Assembly (NCBI GenBank): GCA_902767565.1
Contig: CACXHY010000001.1
Coordinates: 102,217-166,216, forward strand
DNA: 64,000 bases
Reading direction: 5' to 3'
From: an uncultured Eubacteriales bacterium
GTDB taxonomy: Bacteria > Bacillota > Clostridia > Christensenellales > Aristaeellaceae
In this document: piece after piece, positions 34,279-42,295 of the stretch
Numbering within the stretch: the stretch's first letter is position 1
Layout of the letters: each line of letters begins with the position of its first letter
Notes under the pieces: generated by a model
Seen by the model: the letters and a program-made list of their open reading frames with translations, nothing else
The model's database searches: none
What the model was told of the DNA's origin: nothing
Position numbers and translations under genes: made by a program

Positions 34279-35169
34279 TCACTCGTATCCCAGGTTGCGC
34301 AGTTCGCCGACGCGGTTGCGCCAGTCCTCCCGCACCTTGACCCAGAGCTTCAGGTTGACATGGGTGTCCATCAGCCGCTCGATATCAACGCGGGCTTCGC
34401 TGCCGATCTGCTGCAGCATGGCGCCGTGGCGGCCGATGATGATGCCCTTGTGGGCTTCCCGCTCGCAGTAGATGGTGGCATGCATCTCGGTCAGGCCTTC
34501 GCGCACCTCGGCGATGCGCATCATCTCCACGCCGATGCCGTGGGGCACCTCATCGCGAAGATGGAGCAGGGCCTTCTCCCGGATGATCTCGGCGCACAGG
34601 AGCCGCTCGGGCTGGTCCGTGACCATGTCGTCCGGGAAGTAGTGGGGGCCTTCGGGCAGGAGGGAGACCAGCGTCTTTGTCAGCTCGGGCAGGCCGTCGC
34701 CTGTTTTCGCGCTGACGGGCACGATGGCGTCAAAGCCGCAGTCGGCAAAGCGTTCGATCGTCGCCAGCAGCGATTCCCTCGACACCAGGTCGATCTTGTT
34801 CAGCGCCAGCACCGCCGGGCCTTTCTTGCCGCTCATCTCGCGGGCGATGGCCAGATCCCGCTCGCCGAGATCGGTCACGTCGGCGAGCATCAGCAGGCAG
34901 TCCATGCCGTCCATGGCGTCGCGCACGGACTTCATCATGGACTCGCCCAGCAGCGTGCGGGGCTGATGGATGCCCGGCGTGTCCAGAAACACGATCTGGT
35001 ACGCCGGATCCGTCAGTATGCCCATGATCCGGCTGCGGGTGGTCTGGGGTTTGGCCGACACGATGGCGATCTTCTCGCGGATCATGGCGTTCATCAGCGT
35101 GGACTTTCCGACATTGGGGCGGCCGACGATGGTCACAAAGCCGGAACGGAAGGGGGTTCCCTGACTCAT
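34279..35169 (-). CDS. era: GTPase Era
   Basis: 296 residues. G1 GRPNVGKS, switch SAKPQTTRSR, G3 DTPGIH and G4 NKID, then the KH domain with KGIIIGRHGAML near 230-242. Era binds the 3' end of 16S rRNA in 30S assembly. ATG at 35169 follows AAAGGAG. It lies 17 bases after the YbeY-Cdd fusion gene, in the usual Firmicutes order. Confidence 0.96.
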   Translation of the reverse strand: MSQGTPFRSGFVTIVGRPNVGKSTLMNAMIREKIAIVSAKPQTTRSRIMGILTDPAYQIVFLDTPGIHQPRTLLGESMMKSVRDAMDGMDCLLMLADVTDLGERDLAIAREMSGKKGPAVLALNKIDLVSRESLLATIERFADCGFDAIVPVSAKTGDGLPELTKTLVSLLPEGPHYFPDDMVTDQPERLLCAEIIREKALLHLRDEVPHGIGVEMMRIAEVREGLTEMHATIYCEREAHKGIIIGRHGAMLQQIGSEARVDIERLMDTHVNLKLWVKVREDWRNRVGELRNLGYE

Positions 35170-35186
35170 GGCGTGTTCTCCTTTGA

Positions 35187-36077
35187 TCACAGCAGATCTT
35201 TCGGCCCGAAGCCGTGGGGCAGCAGCGCGGACAGCGGCGCCTCGTCGTCTCCGCCCTCCCAGGTGATGAGAACGCGGATGTCCGGGGCAAACTCATTCAG
35301 CACCTGGCGGCACAGTCCGCAGGGCCACGGCGCGCTCCCCTGCGCCGCGATGGCGATGGCCGTGAACTCGGCTTCGCCCTCGCTGACCGCCTTGAAGACC
35401 GCGGTCCGCTCGGCGCACATGGTCGCGCCGTAGGAGGCGTTCTCCACGTTGCAGCCCTGGAAGACGCGGCCGTCCGCGCACAGCAGCGCAGCGCCGACGG
35501 CATAGCGCGAGTAGGGGGAGTAGCTGCGCTCCCGGGCGCTCCTGGCCAGGGCCCGCAGCGTCTCGTCCGAAACGGTGCCGTCTCCGTCCCGCGTGATCCC
35601 GATGCCGCCGAGGATCTTCTCTTCCATTGCCCTCATCCTCCTCTGATCCTCCGGATCAATGTGGTCGTATCCGAACAGATGGCACAGGCCGTGCACCAGC
35701 AGATAGGCCGCCTCGCGCTGGACGCTGTGCCCGTATTCCTCCGCCTGCGCGGTCACGTGCCCGGTGGAGATGACCAGGTCGCCCAGCATGCACGCGTTGA
35801 CCTCGTCGTCATAGATCTCGGCCAGGGCGTTTCCGCAGGTGCCGGCGGTCTGTCCCGGGGCATAGTCCATCAGCGGGAAGGACAGAACGTCGGTGGACCG
35901 GTCGATGCCCCGGTGCGCGGCGTTCAGCTCCCGGATGGCCGCGTCATCGCAAAGGCGCACCGCCGCCGCGCAGGGGCGGCTGATCCCTTCGCAGACGCAC
36001 GCATAGTCCGCCGCGCACTGCATCAGCGCTGTCCATACAGGCTCCACGGGCACGTCCAGCGTCCAAATCAGCTTCAT
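35187..36077 (-). CDS. Fusion of rRNA-maturation endonuclease YbeY and cytidine deaminase
   Basis: One 296-residue frame carries two enzymes. Residues 1-155 are YbeY with its zinc motif HGLCHLFGYDH (His129, His133, His139) and the RSTDVLSFP segment. After a 13-residue linker, residues 169-296 are a cytidine deaminase with CNVENASYG, CAE (Cys221, Glu223) and PCGLC (Cys253, Cys256). YbeY acts in 16S rRNA 3' end maturation; the deaminase turns cytidine into uridine. In most Firmicutes ybeY, dgkA, cdd and era are separate neighbours; here dgkA is missing and its flanking genes are joined. ATG overlaps the HD gene by 4 bases. Confidence 0.93.
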   Translation of the reverse strand: MKLIWTLDVPVEPVWTALMQCAADYACVCEGISRPCAAAVRLCDDAAIRELNAAHRGIDRSTDVLSFPLMDYAPGQTAGTCGNALAEIYDDEVNACMLGDLVISTGHVTAQAEEYGHSVQREAAYLLVHGLCHLFGYDHIDPEDQRRMRAMEEKILGGIGITRDGDGTVSDETLRALARSARERSYSPYSRYAVGAALLCADGRVFQGCNVENASYGATMCAERTAVFKAVSEGEAEFTAIAIAAQGSAPWPCGLCRQVLNEFAPDIRVLITWEGGDDEAPLSALLPHGFGPKDLL

Positions 36078-38554
36078 TCCGATCTTTTCTCCTCGGTCAG
36101 CGGGTCCATGGGCAGATCGCTCCAGATCCCGCCCGGATGCTTGCCCTCTCCCGGCCCGACAGGGTCCGCGCCGGGGGCCGCGGCAAACACGGAGGGCTTG
36201 GAGGGTTTCACCTGGTGCGCGTTCTCCTGGCCGAATACCGGGATGTCCTCGGGAACGGCTGTGGCCGGCGCCGGGGACGCGGCCACGGCCGGAGCCGTCT
36301 GGGCAGGCACGGGCGGCGCGGCCGGAACGGGTTCGGCCTGCGGATCCTCCTGAACGGGGGCATCCTCCCCGCCGAAAGCGCCGCGCTTGGGGATCTCGGT
36401 CGTGGGGTATTCGATGCGCTCATGGAACGCGCCATTGAGAACGCGCGCGAACGCGTCGACGATCTCGTTGAGTTCCTTCATGGTCAGCGGGCAGTCGCGC
36501 AGCTGGCCGTCGTCGATCTTGCCCTGCACCAGCTTTTCGATGCGCTCGTGGATCGCCTGCGGCGTCGGATTGCTGATGGTGCGGACGGCGGCCTCCGCGG
36601 TATCCGCCAGCATGACGATGGCGGCTTCCTTGCTGGAGGGGCGCGGTCCGGCGTAGCGGAAACTGCCGATGTCCACCTTGCGGTCCCCTGCCTGCTCCAT
36701 GGCCTTGTTATAGAAGTACATCACCGGGGTATCGCCGTGGTGCTCGGCTATGATGCGCTGGATCTCCGGCGGAAGGCGGTATTTCTGGGCCAGTTCAACG
36801 CCGTCCCGGGTATGGCTGGTGACAATGGTGGCCGCAACGTGGGGATCCATATCGTTCAGCAGATTGACACCGTTCTGGTTCTCCTTGAAGAACTGCGGAC
36901 GCTTCAGCTTGCCCACGTCGTGGAAGTAGGCGCCGGTACGGGCCAGCAGCGGGTTCGCGCCGATCGATTCCGCGGCCGCCTCCGCCAGGTTTGCCACGAT
37001 GATGGAATGATGGTACGTGCCCGGTGCCTCCAGCAGCAGCTTTCGCAGCAGCGGATGATTCGGATTGGAGAGCTCCAGCAGTTTGCCGCTGGTGGCCAGG
37101 TTGAAGATGCCCTCGATCACCGGCTGGATGCCAAGGGCGATCAGGCTGGCCGCGACGGCCCCCGCGGCGGCGTAGAGCATATTGGTCCAGACATCGGCGT
37201 AGTTCACCGATGTCAGCAGGGTCACGATCAGCAGGGCCACGCTGGCAACGACAGCGTTCATCAGGCAGCACAGGATGAGCCGCACGCGCTGGGTGTGAGT
37301 CTTGAGGAAGCTGATGGTCACCGTGCCGCACAGGAGCGTCATCAGCAGGACCGAGATCATCTGGCCCGTGGAGGTGGCGCCGTCGCTGCCCGCCATGCCC
37401 GCGATAATGACGGACATGGCCACCGTGGCCCCGAGCCCCGCCCGGGCGCCGAGCAGCGTGCAGATCAGTATCACCGGGAGCATAACCGGCGATGTGTACA
37501 CATTGATCAGCTTGGACGCGACCGCGCACAGTCCGACACCCAGCAGCATACACAGGCAGAGGACCAGGGTCCGCTTGACGTCGTCCAGAATGCTGCGGTG
37601 CAGAAGGCGCAGCAGCACGTACAGCGAAATCATGCTCACCAGCGTCAGCAGGGTCACGCCGATATAGACGGTGACATCGAATGCGCCAGCCAGCAGGCCC
37701 AGGTTTTCGAGGATCTTGTATTGATTATACTCGATCGCGGTGCCCTTGGTGACGATCACCTGTCCCTGACGGTAGGTGACATCCGGGACAGCCGCAGCCG
37801 CTTCATCCTCCTTGGCCTCGATATAGGCCGTATCCTGCACCCAGTAATTCGCGGTCACCGTCCGGATGCAGTCGGCGCTTTCGAGGATCGAAAGCAGCAC
37901 GGGATCGATCTGCGTATTGACGCTCAGCTCCACATTGACGAGGCGGATCGCCTTCTCCTGCGAGTCGAAGCTCAGGCCGTCGCCCTGGATCAGGGTCGTG
38001 AGGGTCGCACGGATCGCAGACGCCGATGTATCGAAGGTTTCGTCGCTCATCCGGAAAAGCGCGATGACCTGTTCATCGGTGAGATCCAGGCCGGCAAGCT
38101 CCCGCCCGCGGGCGATCTGCTCTGCCTTATACTCCACGGTCTCGCCTTCCGCCGCCATCGCATTGATGGATGCGCCGAACTGCTGCGCCTGTCTCAGACG
38201 CGCCATGACCTCCGATACCTCACCCACATAAGCGGCCGCGCTGCCAGGATCGATATGAAACTGGTCGGCGTAGCGATTGCGGGCGCTGGCCCTGGCGGCC
38301 TCCTCGCTGGCCCTGGTCCGTTCCTCGTCCACGCCGTCCCTGGTGGCATAGATGGTTTCCTCGGCGATCACGCTGTCCTCCGTCTGGCTCGGGTCGGGGA
38401 TCGCGTAACGCTTCGGGACCGCGGACACAAAGAGGATCACCCAGATCAGTACGCTGGTGATCAGCCAGATCAGCAGACAAGTCCCGTGAGGCGGAGAAAA
38501 CCGCTTCCGCAAGCCGGAAAACGCGCCGCTCTTCTCTTTCTCTCCGGTTTTCAT
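36074..38554 (-). CDS. HD-domain membrane phosphohydrolase (PgpH/7TMR-HD type)
   Basis: 826 residues. An N-terminal helix (LLIWLITSVLIWVILFV), a large extracytoplasmic 7TMR-HDED domain, seven helices near 300-500, and an intracellular HD domain with TYHHSIIVANLAEAAAE, YFHDVGKL, SHTRDGVELA and EHHGDT. Homologues such as Listeria PgpH hydrolyse cyclic di-AMP. The last 95 residues after the HD domain form a Pro/Ala/Val-rich tail (VPAAPPVPAQTAPAVAAS), which the well-known members lack to my knowledge. ATG at 38554 follows GGGAGGTGATT, 4 bases past the phoH stop. Confidence 0.92.
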   Translation of the reverse strand: MKTGEKEKSGAFSGLRKRFSPPHGTCLLIWLITSVLIWVILFVSAVPKRYAIPDPSQTEDSVIAEETIYATRDGVDEERTRASEEAARASARNRYADQFHIDPGSAAAYVGEVSEVMARLRQAQQFGASINAMAAEGETVEYKAEQIARGRELAGLDLTDEQVIALFRMSDETFDTSASAIRATLTTLIQGDGLSFDSQEKAIRLVNVELSVNTQIDPVLLSILESADCIRTVTANYWVQDTAYIEAKEDEAAAAVPDVTYRQGQVIVTKGTAIEYNQYKILENLGLLAGAFDVTVYIGVTLLTLVSMISLYVLLRLLHRSILDDVKRTLVLCLCMLLGVGLCAVASKLINVYTSPVMLPVILICTLLGARAGLGATVAMSVIIAGMAGSDGATSTGQMISVLLMTLLCGTVTISFLKTHTQRVRLILCCLMNAVVASVALLIVTLLTSVNYADVWTNMLYAAAGAVAASLIALGIQPVIEGIFNLATSGKLLELSNPNHPLLRKLLLEAPGTYHHSIIVANLAEAAAESIGANPLLARTGAYFHDVGKLKRPQFFKENQNGVNLLNDMDPHVAATIVTSHTRDGVELAQKYRLPPEIQRIIAEHHGDTPVMYFYNKAMEQAGDRKVDIGSFRYAGPRPSSKEAAIVMLADTAEAAVRTISNPTPQAIHERIEKLVQGKIDDGQLRDCPLTMKELNEIVDAFARVLNGAFHERIEYPTTEIPKRGAFGGEDAPVQEDPQAEPVPAAPPVPAQTAPAVAASPAPATAVPEDIPVFGQENAHQVKPSKPSVFAAAPGADPVGPGEGKHPGGIWSDLPMDPLTEEKRSE

Positions 38555-38558
38555 GGAA

Positions 38559-39533
38559 TCACCTCCCGTTGGCAGCGGCGTGGTATGCGTCATATGCATC
38601 GACGATCCGCTGCACCAGCTCATGCCGCACGACATCCTTGGCCGTCAGACGGACAATGCCGATCTCCGGAATGTCCTTCAGCACATCCAGCGCCTCACTG
38701 AGACCGGACCGTTTTCCCGCAGGGAGGTCCGTCTGCGTAAGGTCGCCGGTGACCACACACCGGGAACCGAACCCGATGCGGGTCAGAAACATCTTCATCT
38801 GTTCGGAGGTGGTGTTCTGCGCCTCATCCAGGATGATGAAGCTGTCCGAGAGCGTGCGTCCGCGCATGTAGGCCAGCGGAGCCACCTCCACGGTGCCGCG
38901 TTCCAGCAGCTTCTGATAGGAGTCCACGCCCATGAAGTCGTACAGGGCATCATAGAGCGGGCGCAGGTAGGGATCCACCTTCTGGGTCAGGTCACCCGGC
39001 AGAAAGCCCAGGCGCTCTCCGGCTTCCACCGCGGGGCGGGTGAGGACGATGCGCTCCACTTCTTTGTTTTTCAGCGCGACCACGGCCAGAGCCATGGCCA
39101 GATAGGTCTTGCCCGTACCGGCGGGACCGGCGGCGAAGGTCAGCACGTGGTCCCTGATGGACTTCACGTAGTCCTGCTGTCCGAGGGTCTTGCAGCGCAC
39201 CTGTTTTCCCCGGTGCGTGATGGCCACCACCTGCCGGAGCTGCTCATCGATAAGCGCGGCCTTCCCCTCCCGGGCCAGGGCGATGGCGTAGCGGATCTTG
39301 GTCCGGTCCACATCCTCGCCGCGCTGCAGGGACAGGCTCAGCTGTTCGATCACCTGTTCCACGAGAGTCAGACTGGGGGCATCTCCGGAGAGCACGAGCT
39401 CCCCCTGGCGCATGGACAGGGTCACACCGCACTCCTGTTCCAGCAGCGCGGCATTCTGATCGTTCATCCCGAAAAGCGAGACCATCAGTTCCTTGCGCTC
39501 GATCGGGAGATGGATCGTCCTGGTTTCGGACAA
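38559..39533 (-). CDS. phoH: PhoH-like ATPase
   Basis: 324 residues, typical of PhoL/PhoH in the ybeY cluster. An N-terminal KH-like region is followed by the ATPase with Walker A GPAGTGKT, Walker B FIILDEAQNTT and motif GDLTQTDLP. The start is TTG at 39533 with AGAGGT upstream. The protein is linked to ribosome and RNA quality control through its partner YbeY. First gene of phoH-HD-ybeY/cdd-era-pyk. Confidence 0.94.
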   Translation of the reverse strand: MSETRTIHLPIERKELMVSLFGMNDQNAALLEQECGVTLSMRQGELVLSGDAPSLTLVEQVIEQLSLSLQRGEDVDRTKIRYAIALAREGKAALIDEQLRQVVAITHRGKQVRCKTLGQQDYVKSIRDHVLTFAAGPAGTGKTYLAMALAVVALKNKEVERIVLTRPAVEAGERLGFLPGDLTQKVDPYLRPLYDALYDFMGVDSYQKLLERGTVEVAPLAYMRGRTLSDSFIILDEAQNTTSEQMKMFLTRIGFGSRCVVTGDLTQTDLPAGKRSGLSEALDVLKDIPEIGIVRLTAKDVVRHELVQRIVDAYDAYHAAANGR

Positions 39534-39623
39534 AGCGAATACCTCTTTTCAGTCGGAAATAGCCCGGGAAGCAGATCCGCCGCGGGATCCTGCCGTGCGT
39601 GTCCGGACTCTGCACCACTCTGT

Positions 39624-39652
39624 ATCATAGCACGATTGCCCTGAAACGTCAA
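39624..39652 (-). promoter_or_regulatory. phoH operon promoter
   Basis: Minus strand TTGACG (39652-39647), 17-base spacer, TGC-extended TATGAT (39629-39624). Confidence 0.8.
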
Positions 39653-39672
39653 TCTCGGCGGCGGAACGCAAA

Positions 39673-39698
39673 AACCGCACGGCAATCGCCATGCGGTT
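39673..39698 (-). terminator. rpsU terminator
   Basis: Stem AACCGCA(C)GGC / GCC(A)TGCGGTT with one mismatch; on the minus strand it is followed by TTTTGCG. Confidence 0.75.
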
Positions 39699-39714
39699 AT
39701 CTTTGCTCACGCGA

Positions 39715-39888
39715 TCAATACTTGCGCTTGCGGGCAGCTTCGGCCTTCTTCTTGCGCTTGACGCTGGGCTTCTCGTAATGCTCACGCTTACGCACTTCCT
39801 GGATGACGCCGGCGCGGGCGCACTGCCGCTTGAAACGCTTCAGAGCGCTCTCCAGGGACTCGTTCTCACGAACACGAACCTCAGACAC
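39715..39888 (-). CDS. rpsU: 30S ribosomal protein S21
   Basis: 57 residues: [20 protein letters not shown] at the start and the very basic tail [21 protein letters not shown] at 39888 follows GAGGAGG; a longer frame runs upstream over the promoter and is not used. S21 is a late 30S subunit protein acting in initiation. It is a single-gene unit with a consensus promoter and terminator. Confidence 0.96.
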   Translation of the reverse strand: MSEVRVRENESLESALKRFKRQCARAGVIQEVRKREHYEKPSVKRKKKAEAARKRKY

Positions 39889-39960
39889 TGATATCCCTCC
39901 TCTCGCACATCTCGCCTTGACTTGGACGGGCAAGACGGACGGTGGGCGAACCGTAGGGGC

Positions 39961-39989
39961 ATTATAGCGCGATTTTTCCCATCCGTCAA
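39961..39989 (-). promoter_or_regulatory. rpsU promoter
   Basis: Minus strand TTGACG (39989-39984), 17-base spacer, TATAAT (39966-39961). Confidence 0.85.
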
Positions 39990-40098
39990 GCGCAAATTCA
40001 GCGAACGGCAAAATGGCGTCAACCGCGCGCCCCTTCCGGCCGCGGCCCCGGCATCCGCGCCGGCCGCTGCGGCGCCTCAGACCGGGGACAACGCAAAA

Positions 40099-40116
40099 CC
40101 CCCGCGTGTGCGGGGG
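40099..40116 (-). terminator. Original tRNA-Trp terminator, now cut off from its gene
   Basis: Stem CCCCCGC (40099-40105) / GCGGGGG (40110-40116), loop GTGT, with TTTT following on the minus strand. It lies 2 bases beyond the attL repeat, where the tRNA gene would have ended before insertion of the element. Confidence 0.7.
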
Positions 40117-40118
40117 TC

Positions 40119-40140
40119 AGCAGGGGCTGAAGGATTCGAA
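40119..40140 (-). repeat. attL: displaced 3' end of tRNA-Trp
   Basis: These 22 bases match 47634-47655 exactly, the T-loop-to-3'-end part of the intact tRNA-Trp gene. Sequences on either side differ. Confidence 0.9.
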
Positions 40141-40888
40141 TTCTCGGGGAGGGGTCCCTGCGCGTGACAATGCGTGATCCGGCATCACCGAGAGGGCCCG
40201 GAAACAGGGCGTTTTCGGGGAGGGGGGCGGAGAACGTGACCATGCTTCCCGAGGCGTAAAGGCTAAAACAAAGGCTAACAAAGGCTACAAACGCGGGTAA
40301 TTAAAGGAACATATCAAGAATACATTTCATCGCATGCGCATTAAGCACATTAAGCGCACGGAAGTCCGGCAGCCCAGGCGGGGAGCGGGTTCTCAAATGC
40401 GGCGGCGGCACACGGAGGCGCACGGAAGGGAGGGGCAGACATGCGGGCAGGAGGCAGGCAGCGGGGAGGCGGGCGGACACGAAGCTGGACGCCGGGAAGC
40501 AGGAGGGCAGGAGACAGGCGAAGGAGGAGCCCCGGGCGGGGCGTTCTCCGCCGCGTTTTCACCACCGTCCACAGGCACCGCCGCAGGCCGGCAAGCCCGG
40601 CCCCCTCCCGGAGGGCTGATCCGGGGGCGCGGTCACCTGGCGGGGGGCGGGCCTTCCCTCCCCGGGGAGAAAACCTGACACCCCCTTACAGGCGGCCGGG
40701 CGGTTTTTCGGAGCAGCACCCGGACTGGACAGGGGCCCTTCGCCCGAGGCCGCCCCCGGGGGGGCTTGCGCGGCCGGGAGAGAGGAAGACCGGGCGGCAC
40801 CCGGACTGGACGGCGCCGCCGGCCTGACCGCGGAACAGGGGGGCACACACTTCACCACCGACAAAGAAAATACAGGAGGCAGACAGCC
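40141..40888. other. Non-coding left end of the element, possible origin or packaging region
   Basis: About 750 bases without a convincing gene. It holds three arm-type repeats (40258-40287), an AT-rich stretch near 40289-40350 with CATTAAGC twice (11 bases apart), GGGCAGGAG(G/A)CAGGC at 40445 and 40505 (60 apart), and GCACCCGGACTGGAC at 40716 and 40797 (81 apart). Open frames here encode Arg/Pro/Gly-rich low-complexity strings; one (40441-40827) has a GGGAGGGG site but looks unlike a real protein. Confidence 0.5.
40258..40287. repeat. Left arm-type repeats (three AAAGGCTAA)
   Basis: AAAGGCTAA at 40258 and 40270 and AAAGGCTAC at 40280, all in the same orientation, about 120 bases inside attL. 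Two matching copies lie near attR. Confidence 0.7.
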
Positions 40889-41143
40889 ATGACAAACACA
40901 CGCAGAACAGACAGCGGCATCACCGAAGGCGGACGCATCCAGCGGGACCGGCTCCTGTGGATCATGAGGCAGGCGGGCGTTACCGTGGAGGCGCTGGCCG
41001 GGGACCTGGGGATCACTCCGCGGACCTTCCTGCGGAAGGCGTCCAGGCGAAGCAGCTTCACCGCGGAGGAGCTGGACAGACTCTGTGGGCGCATCGACCT
41101 CCGCCCGGCGTTCCTCATGGGCGTCTTTTTCCATGACGCCTGA
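40889..41143 (+). CDS. Small helix-turn-helix protein of the element
   Basis: 84 residues with AGGAGG at 9 bases. Residues 20-65 look like a Cro/CI-type helix-turn-helix (LLWIMRQAGVTVEALAGDLGITPRTFLRKASRRSSFTAEELDRL, split), a fold of phage repressors. It is the only rightward gene of the left end, convergent with the sigma-like gene across a strong terminator. It may control the leftward block or replication; no operator could be assigned to it. Confidence 0.72.
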   Translation: MTNTRRTDSGITEGGRIQRDRLLWIMRQAGVTVEALAGDLGITPRTFLRKASRRSSFTAEELDRLCGRIDLRPAFLMGVFFHDA

Positions 41144-41157
41144 CAGGCAAAGCAAAA

Positions 41158-41188
41158 GCGGGGAGGCGCCGGCTCCGCGTCTCCCCGC
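41158..41188. terminator. Bidirectional terminator in the element
   Basis: 12-bp stem GCGGGGAGGCGC (41158-41169) / GCGTCTCCCCGC (41177-41188) with one G-T pair and a 7-base loop, preceded by AAAA. It separates the convergent HTH and sigma-like genes. Confidence 0.8.
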
Positions 41189-41221
41189 CCCCGGATATTG
41201 CCAGAACATGGCAGCCCCATC

Positions 41222-41956
41222 TTACCACGGATCGGCCGCCGCGTCAAACCCGGCCGGCATGCGTTCCACGGCCTTCTCCACGGCGCTGACCCCGGTCAGC
41301 CTGTACTCCGCAAGGGTCACGTGGCGCCAGTCGGCCGCCGTCCCCGGGCGATAGTCCCGCAGGGAGCGATCCCGACGCAGGGCAGCCGTGGCCCTGGCCC
41401 CCAGGTTCCTGACGGCATCGGCATCCAGACCCAGGGCCTCCCCCACCTTCCGCCAGGAGCGCTCCTCCCGATACCGCAGGCGGATCACCCGGCGCTGATC
41501 CTCGGGCAGGGCCTCCACCGCCCGCGCCAGGTCCGTCATGGGCTCCAGCCGTTCGAAGGGCTCCCGGGCAGCCTCATCCTCCAGCACATCGGCCAGGGTC
41601 AGCTCCTCCCCGCCGTCCGGGCAGGGCAGCGGCTCATCCAGGCTGACAAACCGCGGCAGCGCTTCGGAATGATCCCGGCGGGGATCAAAGGCCCGCATGA
41701 TCCGCCAGCCGGTGAAGCGGTACAGCCCGGCCGCAAAGCCGCAGCCCATGGCGGGGTCATACCGCTGCACAAACTCCAGGAAGGCCAGGGCGCCCACCTG
41801 GCAGACATCCTCCTCATCCACGGCGCCGTCCATGTGCGCAAACACCACATACCGCCGGGCCGACGCCCGGGAAAGCCGTTCCATCCGCTTCCACAGCTCC
41901 GCCATGGCCTGGGCGTCCCCGGACCGCGCAGCCGCCGCCAGCTCCTCCGCCGTCAT
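41222..41956 (-). CDS. Sigma-70-like transcription factor of the element
   Basis: 244 residues from ATG 41956 (GGGGTGAG upstream). Residues 1-90 resemble a sigma region 2 (DEEDVCQVGALAFLEFVQRYDPAMGCGFAAGLYRFTGWRIMRAF, split) and 145-192 region 4 with a helix-turn-helix (LPEDQRRVIRLRYREERSWRKVGEALGLDADAVRNLG, split). A 55-residue C-terminal extension is unknown. Phages and satellites use such proteins to switch on late genes, yet no late genes are here. It has its own promoter and could also drive helper or host promoters. Confidence 0.75.
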   Translation of the reverse strand: MTAEELAAAARSGDAQAMAELWKRMERLSRASARRYVVFAHMDGAVDEEDVCQVGALAFLEFVQRYDPAMGCGFAAGLYRFTGWRIMRAFDPRRDHSEALPRFVSLDEPLPCPDGGEELTLADVLEDEAAREPFERLEPMTDLARAVEALPEDQRRVIRLRYREERSWRKVGEALGLDADAVRNLGARATAALRRDRSLRDYRPGTAADWRHVTLAEYRLTGVSAVEKAVERMPAGFDAAADPW

Positions 41957-41974
41957 GCGCTCACCCCTGGCGCC

Positions 41975-42003
41975 ATTATATCGCGGTTTTGAGAACAAAA
42001 CAA
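41975..42003 (-). promoter_or_regulatory. Promoter of the sigma-like gene
   Basis: Minus strand TTGTTT (42003-41998), 17-base spacer, TATAAT (41980-41975), 18 bases before the ATG. A weak hairpin at 42004-42024 just upstream may end the preceding transcript. Confidence 0.65.
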
Positions 42004-42037
42004 CCCGCCCCACAGAGGAGCGGGCTTCAGGCGCAGA

Positions 42038-42295
42038 TCACGCCCGGCCGATCTTTTCCCTGATCCTGGCCTTTTCCGCGGACGGCACCGTGGCCCAGGC
42101 CGCCCGGCCCATCTCTTTCACCAGCAATTCGACCTGGCGCAGCTTCAGGCGCACATAGGTCACCGAACCGGCGTTCCCGCTGTCCCTCCGGCAGCGGATG
42201 CAGTCCAGCTCATCCAGCGCGTGCCCCAGGTGATGCAGCGCCTTTTCATAGTTGTTCAGGAACTCCTCCGCCAAAGTCGGCTTGTCACCCCTCAT
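42038..42295 (-). CDS. Hypothetical small protein of the element
   Basis: 85 residues with GAGGAGG upstream of the ATG. It is helical and charged (LAEEFLNNYEKALHHLGHALDELDCIRCRRD), has a CxxC pair near 32-35, and ends in a basic helix. No family recognised. It overlaps the next upstream gene by 11 bases and belongs to the leftward block. Its size and position resemble small phage proteins of the replication region. Confidence 0.65.
   Translation of the reverse strand: MRGDKPTLAEEFLNNYEKALHHLGHALDELDCIRCRRDSGNAGSVTYVRLKLRQVELLVKEMGRAAWATVPSAEKARIREKIGRA

Noticed and set aside
32800..38701. 877- and 854-codon plus-strand frames opposite pyk, era and the HD gene
   Set aside because: They mirror well-identified genes codon by codon and show antisense composition.
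40334..40827. Two plus-strand frames (114 and 128 codons) in the element's left end
   Set aside because: Low-complexity Arg/Pro/Gly products; the first has no ribosome site, the second has GGGAGGGG but no globular pattern. Kept as non-coding pending homologues.
42004..42024. Strong terminator after the 85-residue gene
   Set aside because: Only a 5-bp stem pairs; too weak to list as a separate feature.
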